Assembly: GCF_005869845.1 (NCBI RefSeq)
Contig: NZ_VAWF01000001.1
Span: 1,116,001 to 1,180,000, forward strand
DNA: 64,000 nt
Direction: 5' to 3'
Source: Fodinibius saliphilus
Lineage (GTDB): Bacteria; Bacteroidota; Rhodothermia; Balneolales; Balneolaceae
The position numbers were made by a program, and so were the translations under genes. The notes under the pieces are model-generated. The model had not been told where the DNA came from. It ran no database searches and saw only the letters and a list, made by a program, of their open reading frames with translations. This document shows, one piece after another, positions 46,428 through 55,361 of this stretch (positions are counted from its first letter, which is position 1; every line of letters begins with the position of its first letter).

Positions 46428-47492
46428 CTAATCGATGATACGTTTGATCATCAAAAACAGTATTGTAGAGGGGGTCATCTTAGTAAAGCCTTTCGAAGCT
46501 CGATCGGCATCTAAGAGCGCTTCAAATATTCTGGGCATTTCGGCCAGCTTAAAAGCAGAAGCATCTTTCCAAAGCTTGTTAAAGTACCAATTATTATTGA
46601 TACCTAAGGTCTGTTGAACTTGCTTTTTTGAATTACCCTGTCCTGCTAGGCGACGAATTTTCCAGATGTTTGAAAACACATTGTAAAAGAACCCCACGGA
46701 ACGAATAATTTCTCCCGTGTTCGCTTTAGAGTGTTGCAACATCTGTTCCGCAATGAACAGGGACTGCTCCAGGTTTCGCTGAATAATGGCGTCTTTTAGC
46801 TCAAACACTGAATATTCGCGATAAAGACCGATTATTTTTTTTATTTGGCTCTCATTGATGGTTTTAGAAGTGTCCACAAAAGTACACACTTTATCTATTT
46901 CTGTGGACAGTAGCTGTAGGCTGTTGCCAACATATTGGGCCAGCATCTGTGCCGCCGGCGGTTCAATTTTTTTATTATGATGATCTCGTGCCCAGGCAAT
47001 TATCCAATCAGGCAGGCGATAATCGGGCACTTCTTCGAACTCATGAAACCCTACGTTTTTACTTTTTTTGAGGGCTTTCCCAAACTTAGAACGTCCAGAA
47101 GGTTTCTTTGTATCAATACAGACGAAAAGAGTCGTTGGGTTCGGTTGCTCCAGATAGGGAATCAAATCATTAATCTCCCCCTGATAACCCTCTGCATTGG
47201 CCCCATAACCGCTCAGCTCTTTAAAATCCCGAAGAATAACCACACGCTGTTCCGACATCATCGGGTAGCTACGAATGATAGATAAGACCTTTTCCGGGGT
47301 CACATCACGACCATAGAGGAGATCAAAGTTAAAATCTTTTTGATCCTCTGGGATCAGCTTTTCAACGGCTTCTTGCAACTTATCCAAGAAGAACTCTTCT
47401 TCCCCATACAGAAAATATACGGGCTTTCTGTCTTCTGAATGTAGTTCATTCAGAATTTCAGAATAAAGTTCTATACTGGTTTTCTTGGCCAC
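46428..47492 (-). CDS. holA: DNA polymerase III delta subunit
   Basis: Clamp-loader subunit that opens the beta clamp. The 354 residues match HolA: KPVYFLYGEEEFFLDKLQEA at the N-terminus, MMSEQRVVILRDFKELSGYG, QYVGNSLQLLSTEIDKVCTF, and the C-terminal collar domain (about 215-350) with YREYSVFELKDAIIQRNLEQ. It stands between asnS and the sigma factor genes, all on the minus strand. Length is normal. Confidence 0.92.
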   Translation of the reverse strand: MAKKTSIELYSEILNELHSEDRKPVYFLYGEEEFFLDKLQEAVEKLIPEDQKDFNFDLLYGRDVTPEKVLSIIRSYPMMSEQRVVILRDFKELSGYGANAEGYQGEINDLIPYLEQPNPTTLFVCIDTKKPSGRSKFGKALKKSKNVGFHEFEEVPDYRLPDWIIAWARDHHNKKIEPPAAQMLAQYVGNSLQLLSTEIDKVCTFVDTSKTINESQIKKIIGLYREYSVFELKDAIIQRNLEQSLFIAEQMLQHSKANTGEIIRSVGFFYNVFSNIWKIRRLAGQGNSKKQVQQTLGINNNWYFNKLWKDASAFKLAEMPRIFEALLDADRASKGFTKMTPSTILFLMIKRIID

Positions 47493-47523
47493 TTTGTTGT
47501 CAGTTATTGATTATCAGTTACTA

Positions 47524-47558
47524 GTTATTGGTTATTAGTTTTCCTAATAACCAATAAC
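47524..47558. repeat. Perfect 15-pair hairpin between asnS and holA
   Basis: GTTATTGGTTATTAG (47524-47538) and CTAATAACCAATAAC (47544-47558) pair perfectly across TTTTC. The upstream bases 47500-47523 repeat the same motif in looser form (CAGTTATTGATTATCAGTTA). The AT-rich TTATTGATTA-type unit resembles intergenic repeats seen in many Bacteroidota. No T run follows on the minus strand, so it is not a standard terminator. Confidence 0.65.
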
Positions 47559-47571
47559 AGTTAACTAAACA

Positions 47572-49068
47572 CTACGGAGTAAGTCGACCCATCATCCGGG
47601 GAAAAGGAATAGTTTCACGAACGTGATCAAGTCCGCATAACCAGGCTACGGTTCGTTCTAATCCCAAGCCAAAGCCCGAGTGAGGTACCGAGCCATACTG
47701 ACGCAGATCAATATACCACTGGAAGACATCTTCCGGCAAGTCGTGTTCATCTATACGTTTTTTGAGGGTATCCAGATCTTCTTCTCGTTCACTGCCACCG
47801 ATGATTTCACCATAGCCTTCAGGAGCAAGCATATCAACAGCGAGTGCTAATTTCTCATCTTCAGGATCACGCTTCATATAAAACGCCTTAATTTCGGCGG
47901 GGAAACGGTGCACTAATATCGGCGTGTCATACTTTTTGGTAAGAAGAGTTTCATCACTGCCGCCAAAATCTTCACCCCATTCAAAGTTAAGTGCCGATTC
48001 TCTCCAAGTAGGAATATTTCGCAGATCCTCTTCAATCTCATCAAGACGCATACCAATCTCTTTCACACGCTGATCGATCTGTGCCTTACGCCATTTCTTG
48101 GCCTGTCCGTGCTCTTTTTTAATCTCCTCACGCTCTTCTTTAAGCTCTTCTGCTTCCTGCTTGCGATCTTTAACCATCTGGTCCAGCATCTCTGCCATCT
48201 CATCACTACGCAGCTGTTCTACGGCCTCGGTGTAGGATATGCGGGAAAAACCCTCTTCTACTGTCTTTCGGAGCTTAGAAGTATCCCTGTCAAGAATATC
48301 GAGCTCTTTGGGACAGCGATCCAGCACACGTTTCACAATGAACCTGATAAAGTCTTCTGCCAGATCCATATCCATATCAAGATCATAAAACGCCATCTCG
48401 GGTTCAATCATCCAAAACTCGGTAAGGTGACGACGGGTCTTACTTTTCTCAGCACGGAAGGTCGGACCAAAGGTATAAATCAATCCATGAGCCATAGCCA
48501 TTGCTTCACCATATAGCTGTCCAGACTGAGTAAGGTAAGCCTCTTCATCAAAATATTCGGTTTCAAACAAGTTTGTAGTACCCTCAGCAGCATTACCTGT
48601 AAAAATTGGGGCATCCATTTGCACAAAGCCTCGCTCCTGGAAAAAAACATGGATTGCATAAATAATTTCATTTCGTACCCTCATAGCCGCCCACTGGCGT
48701 CGGCTACGTAACCACAGGTGCCGGTTCTCCATTAGAAAATCGACGCCATGATCTTTGGGGGTAATAGGATAATCTTCGGCAACTTGAAAAATCTTCAAGT
48801 TGGTAACCTGCAGCTCATGTCCCCCAATACTCCGTTCATCTTCAACAACGGTACCAGTAATTTCAACAGAACTCTCCTGCCGCAATGCTTCTGCGGCTTC
48901 CCAGGCTTCATCACTAACGGCATCTTTTGCAACCACACACTGGCAGATGCCTGACCCGTCACGAAGTTCTACGAAATAGAGATTTTTACTACTCCTGTAA
49001 TTATATACCCAACCTTTCAGTGTTACTTCTTCATCAACGTGGTCGGATAAATTGGTGATATAAACCAT
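47572..49068 (-). CDS. asnS: Asparaginyl-tRNA synthetase with coiled-coil insertion
   Basis: Class IIb synthetase charging tRNA-Asn, 498 residues. The N-terminal OB fold (about 1-110, [20 protein letters not shown]) binds the anticodon. The core has [12 protein letters not shown]-like [50 protein letters not shown] and motif 3 [20 protein letters not shown]. Residues about 288-348 are a charged coiled coil ([20 protein letters not shown]) inserted inside the catalytic domain, about where common AsnRS proteins are continuous. No AspRS-type replacement is needed since the IGGS motif supports Asn. Confidence 0.95.
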   Translation of the reverse strand: MVYITNLSDHVDEEVTLKGWVYNYRSSKNLYFVELRDGSGICQCVVAKDAVSDEAWEAAEALRQESSVEITGTVVEDERSIGGHELQVTNLKIFQVAEDYPITPKDHGVDFLMENRHLWLRSRRQWAAMRVRNEIIYAIHVFFQERGFVQMDAPIFTGNAAEGTTNLFETEYFDEEAYLTQSGQLYGEAMAMAHGLIYTFGPTFRAEKSKTRRHLTEFWMIEPEMAFYDLDMDMDLAEDFIRFIVKRVLDRCPKELDILDRDTSKLRKTVEEGFSRISYTEAVEQLRSDEMAEMLDQMVKDRKQEAEELKEEREEIKKEHGQAKKWRKAQIDQRVKEIGMRLDEIEEDLRNIPTWRESALNFEWGEDFGGSDETLLTKKYDTPILVHRFPAEIKAFYMKRDPEDEKLALAVDMLAPEGYGEIIGGSEREEDLDTLKKRIDEHDLPEDVFQWYIDLRQYGSVPHSGFGLGLERTVAWLCGLDHVRETIPFPRMMGRLTP

Positions 49069-49158
49069 GCTTCTACAAATAATTTATGTTACAACTGCGG
49101 TGAAAATGTCAGAGCTCGAATCTAACCAATTCTGGTCAAACTCGAAATACAGAAACCA

Positions 49159-50415
49159 TTACTCTTCGGGCAGTAACAGGGCTTCAGAGAATAGTTCATT
49201 GTCGTAGAATTCTTGTGCAAAATCTTGTACATCAGCAGACTGAACTGCTTCTATCTTCTGCTGCAGCTCATCCATCGTCACAAATCGCTCGTAATAGATA
49301 TCATTTTTTGCTAATCGTGACATCCTGTTGCTCATACTCTCGAGCGAGAGCATAAGTTTACCTTTGAGTTGGGCCTTGGCTTCAGAAAGTTCTTTTTCAG
49401 GAATAGGATCTTGCTTAATCTTATCGAGTTCTTTGCCAATAAGCTCTCGAACATGATCAACATAGTCTTTATCAGTACCCACATAAATACCATATAAGCC
49501 AGTATCTTTATAAGACTGATTAAATGAGGTAATGGTATAGCAATAGCCATATTTTTCCCGAACATTTTGATGCAGACGCGAGCTCATTCCTCCCCCTAAC
49601 ACCGTGTTTGCTAGTAATAGCTGGTACTTATGTTCATGATTGTAATCCAATCCACGGCGACCGGTAATAAGGTGTGTTTGCTCAATGGGCTTCGTCAGCT
49701 CAACATCATCAACACTATACTCTGGAAGGGCTTTACTTTTATCCACAGGTTCTTTGGCCTCCACATCACTGAAAAAATCACTAACCAAACCTACTACTTT
49801 ATTATGATCCATATTTCCGGCTACTGCTACCAATAGATTTGAAGGCTGATAGCGTTCATCCATATACTCATACAGATCTGCACGTTCAAAAGCAGAAACT
49901 GTTTCTTCAACTCCAAGTGTCGACATTCCCAAGGGGTGTCCGCTAAAGATGTTGGCACTAAACTTTTCGAAAAGGTAGTCTTTCGGGCTGTCGCGATACA
50001 TCTTCATCTCTTCAATAACTACATTCTTCTCTTTCTCAATCTCATCTTTAGGAAATGAAGGATGTAGTACCATATCAGAAAGCACATCCAGTGCCCGCTC
50101 GAGCTGTGAATTGAGACAGCGTGAATAATAGCAAGTATACTCTGATGAAGTAAAAGCATTGAGATATCCCCCGACCGACTCCATGCTCATTGCAATATCT
50201 AAAGAAGAACGGCTTTCGGTGCCTTTGAAGAGCATATGCTCTAAAAAGTGGGTCACCCCGGCCTGTTTTTCTGTTTCGTTTCGGCTGCCGGTTTCGGCCC
50301 AGATACCTACCGAAACACTTTTAACGCTCTCTACCTCTTCCGTAACAATGGTTAAGCCGTTTTCAAGAACGGTCTTATTTACAAAATCGATCTCTTTTAT
50401 TCGTTCTGTACTCAT
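49159..50415 (-). CDS. M16 family zinc metallopeptidase
   Basis: Insulinase/processing-peptidase-like enzyme of 418 residues, single M16 unit pair (N and C domains). The inverted zinc motif HFLEHMLFKGTESRS (HxxEH) and the distal Glu in EKEKNVVIEEMKMYRD are intact. The C-terminal domain has GLDYNHEHKYQLLLANTVLG and GGGMSSRLHQNVREKYGYCY. No signal peptide is seen, so it is probably cytoplasmic. In many bacteria this gene follows pnp, as here, with a terminator at 50480 between them. Confidence 0.92.
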   Translation of the reverse strand: MSTERIKEIDFVNKTVLENGLTIVTEEVESVKSVSVGIWAETGSRNETEKQAGVTHFLEHMLFKGTESRSSLDIAMSMESVGGYLNAFTSSEYTCYYSRCLNSQLERALDVLSDMVLHPSFPKDEIEKEKNVVIEEMKMYRDSPKDYLFEKFSANIFSGHPLGMSTLGVEETVSAFERADLYEYMDERYQPSNLLVAVAGNMDHNKVVGLVSDFFSDVEAKEPVDKSKALPEYSVDDVELTKPIEQTHLITGRRGLDYNHEHKYQLLLANTVLGGGMSSRLHQNVREKYGYCYTITSFNQSYKDTGLYGIYVGTDKDYVDHVRELIGKELDKIKQDPIPEKELSEAKAQLKGKLMLSLESMSNRMSRLAKNDIYYERFVTMDELQQKIEAVQSADVQDFAQEFYDNELFSEALLLPEE

Positions 50416-50479
50416 AAAGTATATTCTTTTTAGGTGCGGGAGTTCAACTCCCTGGTAACTAGCTCATTAAATGGGGATA

Positions 50480-50514
50480 AAAATAAAACGCCACCCCGAC
50501 TATTCGAGATGGCG
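50480..50514 (-). terminator. Terminator after pnp
   Basis: On the minus strand CGCCATC (50508-50514) pairs with GGGTGGCG-side bases (50489-50495, one G-T pair) across a 12-base loop, followed by TTTTATTTTT. It lies 34 bases after the pnp stop. Confidence 0.65.
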
Positions 50515-50547
50515 CTAATATTATCATAAGTCAGGTAAAAATAAACG

Positions 50548-52668
50548 TTATCCCTGATCGCTGTCTTTATCAATCAATGCTTTACGTGAGAGACGAAGCT
50601 TTCCGCCATGTTCAACTTTAAGTAGTTTCACTTCAAGCTCATCTCCTACAGAAAGTACATCACTAACATTATTAACGTGTGAGTGATTGATTTCTGAAAC
50701 GTGAAGCAGTCCATCTTTACCGGGAACAATCTCAACAAAAGCACCGTAGTCCTTAATGGCTTTTACAGTACCTTGGTAGGTTGCTCCTTCTTCGAGATGA
50801 CCGACAATTCCTTCAATACGTTTCTTTGCTTCTTTGGCATTGGCAAGATCATCAGCAGTAATGGTAATTTTACCTACTTCGCGTTCTTCATCTTCTTCAA
50901 CCCAGATTTCAGTATCCGTTTCTTTCTGAAGTGTCTGAATCACTTTACCGCCAGGCCCAATAACAGATCCGATTTCGTCAGCATCGATCTCCATATTTAA
51001 GAACTGGGGTGCAAATTCGGAAATCTGATCTTGTGGTTCAGTAATGGTTTCAGCCATCTTATCCAGGATATGCAGACGTCCTTTTCGAGCTTGCTCAAGT
51101 GCTTCTTCAAGCTTCTCAAAAGAGATACCGCTTACTTTCATATCCATCTGACAAGCAGTAATTCCGTCTCGGCTTCCAGCCGTTTTGAAGTCCATGTCGC
51201 CCATGAAATCTTCTTCTCCACGAATATCGGAGAGCACGACTTCTTTGTCGTCGCCAACAATCATTCCCATTGCAATACCTGCAACAGGTTTCTTCAACGG
51301 AACTCCGGCATCCATAAGAGCCATCGAACCACCACAAACAGAAGCCATAGAAGAAGAGCCGTTAGATTCTGTAATATCAGAAATAACTCGAATCACATAT
51401 CCGAACTCTTCAAAAGAAGGCATCAACTTACTAATAGAACGTTCAGCCAAGTGTCCGTGACCTTTTTCACGTCGGCCGGGTCCTCGCATAAAACCAGCTT
51501 CCCCTACACTAAAGTTAGGGAAGTTATAATGCAGGAAGAATTTTTTATCTTCTTCAGTAAGTAAGGTATCTACTGCCTGTGCATCTTTTTGAGTACCAAG
51601 TGTCACAGAAACTAACGCCTGTGTCTCGCCTCTAGTAAAGATAGCAGAACCGTGCGTACGTGCTAAATAGTCTACCTGGGTCCAGATATCGCGGATATCT
51701 CCGGGAGTACGCCCATCAATACGCTTCTCTTTTTCGAGAATCATGTTGCGGAGCTCTTCCTTCTCAATCTTGCTAAGAATATCTTTGATATCTCCACCGG
51801 CATCCTCATACTCTTCAGTATCGGTAAGTTCTTCAACAACGCTGTCTTTAATATCTTTGAGACGTGAGCTGTATTCTTCTTTACCAAGCCCCACATTAAC
51901 GAGATCACGAATCTTCTCGTCAGCAAGTTCGTGTACTTTTTCTTTTAGATCTTCATCAACCGGCTCAGGTTCGAATTCACGTTTTTCAACACCAAACTCG
52001 TCGCGAAGCTCTTCCTGGAATTCACAAAGCTTGATGATAGATTTGTGAGCAGCCTTGATGGCATCGAGCATCTCTTTCTCAGAGATCTCATCCATATCCC
52101 CTTCCATCATAATAACACTCTCTGCAGTACCACCGATAATCATATCGATGTCACTGTTTTTCATCTCACTAATTGTTGGATTGATGATAAACTCACCGTC
52201 AACACGTCCTACTCGGACTTCAGCGATCGGACCTGCGAAAGGCACATCAGAAATGTGCAATGCTGCAGAAGCACCAACACCCCCTAAAACATCACCATCA
52301 TGTTCTCCGTCAGAAGAAAGCACCTTACAAACAATCTGTGTATCGAAGTTGTAACCGTCCGGGAAAAGTGGACGAAGACTACGATCAATTAAACGACTGG
52401 AAAGAACTTCTTTATCGTTTGGACGACCTTCGCGTTTAATAAAGCCGCCGGGAAACTTACCACCTGCAGAAAAACTTTCTCGCAAGTCAACTGTTAAAGG
52501 AAAAAATGGTTTGTCAGTAGGCTCTTTTGAACTTACAGCAGTACATAATACCATGGTATCGCCCATGCGTACTACTACTGCACCATCAGCCTGTTTAGCG
52601 ATACGACCGGTCTCTATTGATAATGTTTTACCCGGTGCAAATTCTACACTTTTAAAATCTTCTTTCAT
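50548..52668 (-). CDS. pnp: Polynucleotide phosphorylase
   Basis: 3'-5' phosphorolytic exoribonuclease of the RNA degradosome, 706 residues. Two RNase PH domains (about 1-230 and 310-545; catalytic region GRREKGHGHLAERSISKLMP and AGSRDGITACQMDMKVSG), a linker helix domain, a KH domain (about 555-615, DEIGSVIGPGGKVIQTLQKE) and an S1 domain (about 622-695, YQGTVKAIKDYGAFVEIVPG). It follows rpsO by 166 bases with a terminator between, the usual order rpsO-pnp. Confidence 0.97.
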   Translation of the reverse strand: MKEDFKSVEFAPGKTLSIETGRIAKQADGAVVVRMGDTMVLCTAVSSKEPTDKPFFPLTVDLRESFSAGGKFPGGFIKREGRPNDKEVLSSRLIDRSLRPLFPDGYNFDTQIVCKVLSSDGEHDGDVLGGVGASAALHISDVPFAGPIAEVRVGRVDGEFIINPTISEMKNSDIDMIIGGTAESVIMMEGDMDEISEKEMLDAIKAAHKSIIKLCEFQEELRDEFGVEKREFEPEPVDEDLKEKVHELADEKIRDLVNVGLGKEEYSSRLKDIKDSVVEELTDTEEYEDAGGDIKDILSKIEKEELRNMILEKEKRIDGRTPGDIRDIWTQVDYLARTHGSAIFTRGETQALVSVTLGTQKDAQAVDTLLTEEDKKFFLHYNFPNFSVGEAGFMRGPGRREKGHGHLAERSISKLMPSFEEFGYVIRVISDITESNGSSSMASVCGGSMALMDAGVPLKKPVAGIAMGMIVGDDKEVVLSDIRGEEDFMGDMDFKTAGSRDGITACQMDMKVSGISFEKLEEALEQARKGRLHILDKMAETITEPQDQISEFAPQFLNMEIDADEIGSVIGPGGKVIQTLQKETDTEIWVEEDEEREVGKITITADDLANAKEAKKRIEGIVGHLEEGATYQGTVKAIKDYGAFVEIVPGKDGLLHVSEINHSHVNNVSDVLSVGDELEVKLLKVEHGGKLRLSRKALIDKDSDQG

Positions 52669-52798
52669 CGTAATACTATATTCTATTTAAATTTCATTTC
52701 CTTGCAAAAACTAAATTGCATACACTCCCGTTTTTAACTGTTGCACAATTACAGGAGGGTATACTGCCTACAAGATTAAAAACGGATATAATACAGAT

Positions 52799-52827
52799 AA
52801 AAAAGGCACGCTGATAATGCGTGCCTT
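52799..52827 (-). terminator. Rho-independent terminator after rpsO
   Basis: AAGGCACGC (52819-52827 read on the minus strand) pairs with GCGTGCCTT (52803-52811) across TATTATCAG-like loop bases, followed by TTTTTTAT. It lies 7 bases after the rpsO stop and likely attenuates read-through into pnp. Confidence 0.88.
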
Positions 52828-52834
52828 ATTTAAC

Positions 52835-53104
52835 TTACTTTCGGATCCCTAGATCATCGATAAGCTCACGATACTTTTCAATATCATTGTCTTTTAGGTA
52901 GTCCAATAATTTTCTTCTCTTTCCTACCAACTTCAACAATCCTCTTCTAGAGGCATGATCCTGACCATTTTCTTTGAGATGATCAGTTAAATCGTTAATC
53001 CGCTCAGTAAATATTGCAATCTGAGCTTCTGTGGACCCTGTATTCTCTTTTGATCCACCGTACTTTTCGACAAGTTCTTCTTTGCGTTCTTTTGTTATTG
53101 CCAT
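52835..53104 (-). CDS. rpsO: 30S ribosomal protein S15
   Basis: Small-subunit protein binding central-domain 16S rRNA. The 89 residues have the normal length and the conserved stretch NTGSTEAQIAIFTERINDLT, DHASRRGLLKLVGKRRKLLD and a C-terminal YRELIDDLGIRK. The gene has its own promoter in the gap behind ribF and a terminator directly after it, so its output can be set apart from the operon. It precedes pnp. Confidence 0.98.
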   Translation of the reverse strand: MAITKERKEELVEKYGGSKENTGSTEAQIAIFTERINDLTDHLKENGQDHASRRGLLKLVGKRRKLLDYLKDNDIEKYRELIDDLGIRK

Positions 53105-53168
53105 GTGTTAAATAAATTCTTATTTGCTTTACGAAAAAACTAAATTATAGACAAATCTTAGTAGCGGT

Positions 53169-53199
53169 CAAAGATAAGCTTTTATGTTTTCGTTTGCAA
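53169..53199 (-). promoter_or_regulatory. Bacteroidota-type promoter of rpsO
   Basis: Minus-strand TTG (53197-53199) is followed after exactly 20 bases by TATCTTTG (53169-53176), in the 98-base gap between ribF and rpsO. The rpsO ATG lies 65 bases after the -7 element. Confidence 0.7.
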
Positions 53200-53202
53200 T
53201 AT

Positions 53203-54138
53203 TTAATGAGCGGCCAAGATCTCTTCGGCCTCTCTTTCATCATTTTGTAACTGACTAACAAGCTCATCTTGTCCCTCAAACTTTTTTTCATCCCTTATTC
53301 GCTTATAAAAACGCACCTGCACCTCTTTTCCATAAATATCTTTATTAAAATTAAAAAGGTGTACTTCTAGGGTTTGTTGCTCCCCATCAAAAGTTGGACG
53401 CACTCCAATATTCATCATCCCTTTATACCAATCGCCATTAATACGCACTTTTACAGCATAGACCCCACTCTTGGGAATAATCTTCTTGTTATGTTCTGGA
53501 CGAATATTTGCAGTTGGAAATCCAATCTTCTTGCCGCGTTTATCACCGTGTACCACCATACCGTTAAGACGATAAGGTCTTTGTAAAAAGCGAGTAGCCT
53601 GTTCCATATTTCCCTCTTCGCTTATGGCATCCCTGATAGCCGTGCTACTTACAGTCTTCGTCCCTACCTCACGCTTTGAGACTACATAAGTATCAAAATC
53701 AAGTTCCCCTCCTATTTGCTCTATTGTTTCAATGGTTCCTTCACGATTACGCCCAAACTGATGGTCGTACCCAATTACAAACTCACTTACGCCTATCTTT
53801 TCATAGATTATATCCCGAACAAACTCTTCAGAACTCAACAGGGAAAAATCTCGGTCAAAGGGAATAACAACCATCGTATCGATGCCCAATTCATCCAAAA
53901 TCTCGGCTCGCTCCTGCAGAGTTGTTAACAGTTTGATACCGGCCTCTCCGGGATTTATTATATCCCGTGGATGTGGATCAAAAGTCACAATGGCACTGCG
54001 GGCCCCTCTTTTTTCTGCTTTGTCAGCCACCGTATCCATAATAGCACGATGCCCTGCATGTACGCCATCAAAAGTACCAACAGTTACCACTGTATTAGGA
54101 TTTTTTTCTACATCTTCTAAAAAAACCAAGTTGGCCAT
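53203..54138 (-). CDS. ribF: Bifunctional riboflavin kinase/FAD synthetase
   Basis: Makes FMN, then FAD, from riboflavin. The 311 residues have an N-terminal nucleotidyltransferase domain (about 15-170: TVGTFDGVHAGHRAIMDT, FVIGYDHQFGRNREGTIETI, KTVSSTAIRDAI) and a C-terminal kinase domain (about 185-305: RPYRLNGMVVHGDKRGKKIG, GFPTANIRPEHNKKIIPKSG, MNIGVRPTFDGEQQTLEVHL). It lies in the usual truB-ribF-rpsO order, 38 bases after truB. Confidence 0.97.
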   Translation of the reverse strand: MANLVFLEDVEKNPNTVVTVGTFDGVHAGHRAIMDTVADKAEKRGARSAIVTFDPHPRDIINPGEAGIKLLTTLQERAEILDELGIDTMVVIPFDRDFSLLSSEEFVRDIIYEKIGVSEFVIGYDHQFGRNREGTIETIEQIGGELDFDTYVVSKREVGTKTVSSTAIRDAISEEGNMEQATRFLQRPYRLNGMVVHGDKRGKKIGFPTANIRPEHNKKIIPKSGVYAVKVRINGDWYKGMMNIGVRPTFDGEQQTLEVHLFNFNKDIYGKEVQVRFYKRIRDEKKFEGQDELVSQLQNDEREAEEILAAH

Positions 54139-54176
54139 TATAGCTGTATTCTGTTTAAATTTATATTCCCTATAGG

Positions 54177-54938
54177 CTATTGATACATTACTTTCTGTTC
54201 ATAATCCTTCACACCAAAAATATCTTCCATCTGCTGAATAGAAAGAGCATCTTTATTCTTAAAGTTCCCAATGGCTGTTCGCTTTAACCCAACAAGATGT
54301 CCCAATGAGTTTAAAGATCGAGCCAAATCATCAGCGAGAGTACGAATATAAGTACCTTTACTACAGTTAACATATAACTCTAATCGTGGCAGATTACATT
54401 CCAATATTTTAGTTTCTTCTATAATAACCTGCCGGGGCTTTCTTTTCACCTTTTTACCCTTTCGGGCTAACTTATAGAGGGGCTTTCCATTGTGTTTTAA
54501 AGCGGAATACATGGGTGGAATCTGAACAATCAATCCAGATAGTTCCTCTTCTAAGGTCTCTGCTATCGCCCCTTTCGTGATATGGTTAAAAGCAGCTCTC
54601 TTATCGGGAGTAGTCTCGGCATCGAGGCTCGGTGTTGAGGCACCGAAAGATATTTCTGCGATATATTCCTTATCTGCCTCTTGAAAAGCAGAAACAGTTC
54701 GTGTCCCATTTCCACAGCATAAAATAAGTAAACCTGTAGCCATGGGGTCAAGTGTGCCGGCATGTCCTACCTTCCTGATATCCAGACACTTGCGTAGGAA
54801 TTTAACAACATCAAAGCTAGTCCACCCCTTAGGTTTTTCAACTAAAAATGCTGATCCATCATTAAAATTGAAAGAAGGATCCGGTCGATTTTTCCTTGAA
54901 AAGATAGGCAGTTCATCAAGAGGTATCGCTCTGGGCAT
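54177..54938 (-). CDS. truB: tRNA pseudouridine-55 synthase
   Basis: Makes pseudouridine 55 in the T-loop of tRNAs. The 253 residues contain the catalytic Asp motif GHAGTLDPMATGLLILCCGN, the KPKGWTSFDVVKFLRK opening, QIPPMYSALKHNGKPLYKLA and CSKGTYIRTLADDLARSLNS. The N-terminus has a short extension rich in Arg/Pro before the fold. It starts 8 bases after rbfA. Confidence 0.97.
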   Translation of the reverse strand: MPRAIPLDELPIFSRKNRPDPSFNFNDGSAFLVEKPKGWTSFDVVKFLRKCLDIRKVGHAGTLDPMATGLLILCCGNGTRTVSAFQEADKEYIAEISFGASTPSLDAETTPDKRAAFNHITKGAIAETLEEELSGLIVQIPPMYSALKHNGKPLYKLARKGKKVKRKPRQVIIEETKILECNLPRLELYVNCSKGTYIRTLADDLARSLNSLGHLVGLKRTAIGNFKNKDALSIQQMEDIFGVKDYEQKVMYQ

Positions 54939-54946
54939 CTAGGATA

Positions 54947-55327
54947 TTAATTCTCTTCCTGGTCTTTGTTTTCTCGTTCCTGACGTTCCTTACGGATTTT
55001 CTGGAAGAGGTTTTCCATCTTCTCTACATGCTCTGCCGTTTTATCATTTATAAAATGAAGCTCAGGAATACGCCGTACCTGATGTCGAATCTTCTGTGCT
55101 AACTCTTTCCGGATTTCAGCATTTTGCTCTTCGATGTGGGCAAAAAGCGCATCTTCATCCTTTCCCGGGGCATACACACTTAGCAACACCTTAGCCATCA
55201 ATAAGTCTGGCGTCACATCCACTTTTGTTACCGTTACAAACGAGCCGCTGCGTTGGTAACCTTTTTGGATTATTTTACCCAAATCACGTTTTATTACGGC
55301 TCCCAACCGTTCTGTACGAATACTCAT
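54947..55327 (-). CDS. rbfA: 30S ribosome-binding factor A
   Basis: Assembly factor for the 5' end of 16S rRNA. The 126 residues show RTERLGAVIKRDLGKIIQKG, VTVTKVDVTPDLLMAKVLLS-like core, and IRHQVRRIPELHFINDKTAE, followed by a charged C-terminal tail. It lies between infB (34 bases before) and truB, the common order. Confidence 0.95.
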   Translation of the reverse strand: MSIRTERLGAVIKRDLGKIIQKGYQRSGSFVTVTKVDVTPDLLMAKVLLSVYAPGKDEDALFAHIEEQNAEIRKELAQKIRHQVRRIPELHFINDKTAEHVEKMENLFQKIRKERQERENKDQEEN

Positions 55328-55361
55328 AACAACAAATCTTAAACGTTACTGTGATCGATCG

